The notes under the pieces are model-generated. The model made no database searches, was not told the origin of the DNA, and saw only the letters and a list, made by a program, of their open reading frames with translations. Source: CAZIKF01 sp964539825 (GTDB lineage: Bacteria > Muiribacteriota > UBA6191). From it: a DNA stretch of 64,000 bases. The stretch lies in assembly GCA_964539825.1 (NCBI GenBank), contig CAZIKF010000005.1:62001-126000 (forward strand), in the 5' to 3' direction. Each line of letters begins with the position of its first letter. The stretch's first letter is position 1. A program made the position numbers and the translations under genes. Shown one piece after another: positions 63,120 to 64,000 of the stretch.

Positions 63120-64000
63120 CAGACTTGGGAAGCTTTAAGCGAAATAATGAACCCTCACCTTCCAAAGACTCCACTGAAATTTCACCGCCCACATCTCTGA
63201 GCATCGAGTACACAAAAAACAGTCCAAGCCCATGTCCTTTCTCCGAATCCAATCCCAGGTCTGCTTTACCCGTAAAAAATGGAGTGAAGAGACTATTCAA
63301 ATCTGTCTGGGAAATTCCTTTGCCGGTATCCCGGATTTCCAGGATTTCAAAAGAAGTGTCCCCGCCAACAACACTAATATCAATAGTTCCAAATTCAGAA
63401 ATCGCGTGAACAGAGTTAGTTAGAAGATCAAGGAGAATCTTTTTCATCATATCTGATGGAACATTGACCTTCCCGTGTGATTGAAAGCTGGTATTACAGA
63501 CTATTCCACGGCGGGTTAGTTCGGTCTCTAGTAAACTCACCACATTCATTACCGAAACGATTAGATCTGATGATCGATTCGGGGTCTTATCCTCACAGGC
63601 GAAATTATGGAGTCGATTAACAATGGATAGCCCTTTATCGACAGCCTCCTCAACGGCCGTCACGAATCGAGGCTCGCAACTCTTGTCTTTGCGGTAGAGT
63701 TCCAAATAGCCCGATAAAGATCCAAGCATTCCATTAAACTCATGGGCAATCCCCGTTGATAGAAGTGCGATACTGCGAAGATTGTTATCCCAACCTTGCC
63801 TCTGTTCCAAACTCTTTACATGAGTTATATCCTTGAAGACTCCAAAAACTATCGGCGGAGAATCCTCAGCAGTCTCGGGACAGTTCAGCGTGAAACCCAT
63901 CCACATCGGCTTTCCATCTATGTCCGCAAAGGAAAACTCAGCCCTGTCCACGGATTTGGAGTCAAAGGCTTCCGTCACCGCTGCCCTTAAATTGGCGAGA
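63112..64000 (-). CDS. PAS-domain sensor histidine kinase (N-terminus outside window)
   Basis: The last 295 residues of a histidine kinase; the frame is open to the window edge, so the GTG at 63978 need not be the start. A PAS/PAC segment ends in VFGVFKDITHVKSLEQRQGW. The phospho-acceptor box is GIAHEFNGMLGSLSGYLEL (histidine in AHEF), and the ATPase domain has the N box (LLDLLTNSVHAISEFG), G1 (RDTGKGIS) and G2 (GHGLGLFFVY). No membrane segment is in the visible part. No response regulator is adjacent. Confidence 0.92.
   Translation of the reverse strand, partial: LANLRAAVTEAFDSKSVDRAEFSFADIDGKPMWMGFTLNCPETAEDSPPIVFGVFKDITHVKSLEQRQGWDNNLRSIALLSTGIAHEFNGMLGSLSGYLELYRKDKSCEPRFVTAVEEAVDKGLSIVNRLHNFACEDKTPNRSSDLIVSVMNVVSLLETELTRRGIVCNTSFQSHGKVNVPSDMMKKILLDLLTNSVHAISEFGTIDISVVGGDTSFEILEIRDTGKGISQTDLNSLFTPFFTGKADLGLDSEKGHGLGLFFVYSMLRDVGGEISVESLEGEGSLFRLKLPKSGE

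Overview
The window (about 46-47% GC by eye) comes from a flagellated, double-membraned bacterium. It carries a motA/flbD pair, outer-envelope lipoproteins, a tripartite RND efflux pair and a polysaccharide (O-antigen-like) gene cluster. The flbD-motA order, and a tmRNA whose tag appears to read ADDELAMAA (close to the Leptospira tag as I remember it), suggest a spirochaete-like lineage. That placement is an inference; no rRNA or tRNA gene is present to test it. I see no CRISPR array, insertion sequence, transposase, integrase or reverse transcriptase.

Layout. 1-9544, all on the minus strand: motA (cut by the window edge) and flbD; a phasin-like protein; a coupled run of ABC-2 exporter ATPase, permease, TPR-like membrane protein and threonine aldolase; two oligopeptide-type ABC permeases; lepA; a WecG/TagA-type glycosyltransferase with a nine-base homopolymer. 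9629-18964, plus strand: an RND adaptor/pump pair, a glycine decarboxylase P-protein that fuses both halves of the two-subunit type, and a sterol-desaturase-family membrane enzyme bracketed by copies of a 20-bp repeat. 19230-32294, minus strand: a 1,433-residue secreted chimera (tail-fibre-like repeats, YadA-head-like repeats, C-terminal FGE-sulfatase/C-type-lectin-like domain), a glycan cluster (GT2-GT4 fusion, O-antigen ligase/polymerase-like protein, GT4 enzyme, TPR protein), an LmeA-like exported protein and a large lipoprotein with a C-terminal membrane anchor. 32413-33680: a small membrane ORF running into the tmRNA gene, facing lexA across a duplicated terminator.

33813-39283, minus strand: a redox pair, made of a flavin reductase with a C-terminal [2Fe-2S] ferredoxin and a polytopic Fe-S membrane protein ending in FHA and cyclic-nucleotide-binding domains. 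39428-45601: a queuosine-tRNA mannosyltransferase-like enzyme, a methyltransferase-CpXC fusion, a cystathionine beta-synthase/gamma-lyase operon and a ClpP-family protease. 45602-56473: a TPR lipoprotein, a small membrane protein and a 3,091-residue protein made almost wholly of TPR repeats. 56641-61925: rimO, an orphan pair of unknown proteins, and two HTH plus coiled-coil proteins separated by an array of four TTTTAA-type boxes at exact 10-bp spacing. 61941-64000, minus strand: a lytic transglycosylase and a PAS/histidine kinase cut by the window end.

The content is mostly envelope-related: export, glycan assembly, surface proteins and TPR scaffolds. The best candidates for something not yet described are the FHA/cNMP Fe-S membrane protein with its ferredoxin reductase, the giant TPR protein, the HTH/coiled-coil cluster with its 10-bp-phased boxes, and the inverted repeats around the desaturase and surface-protein genes.
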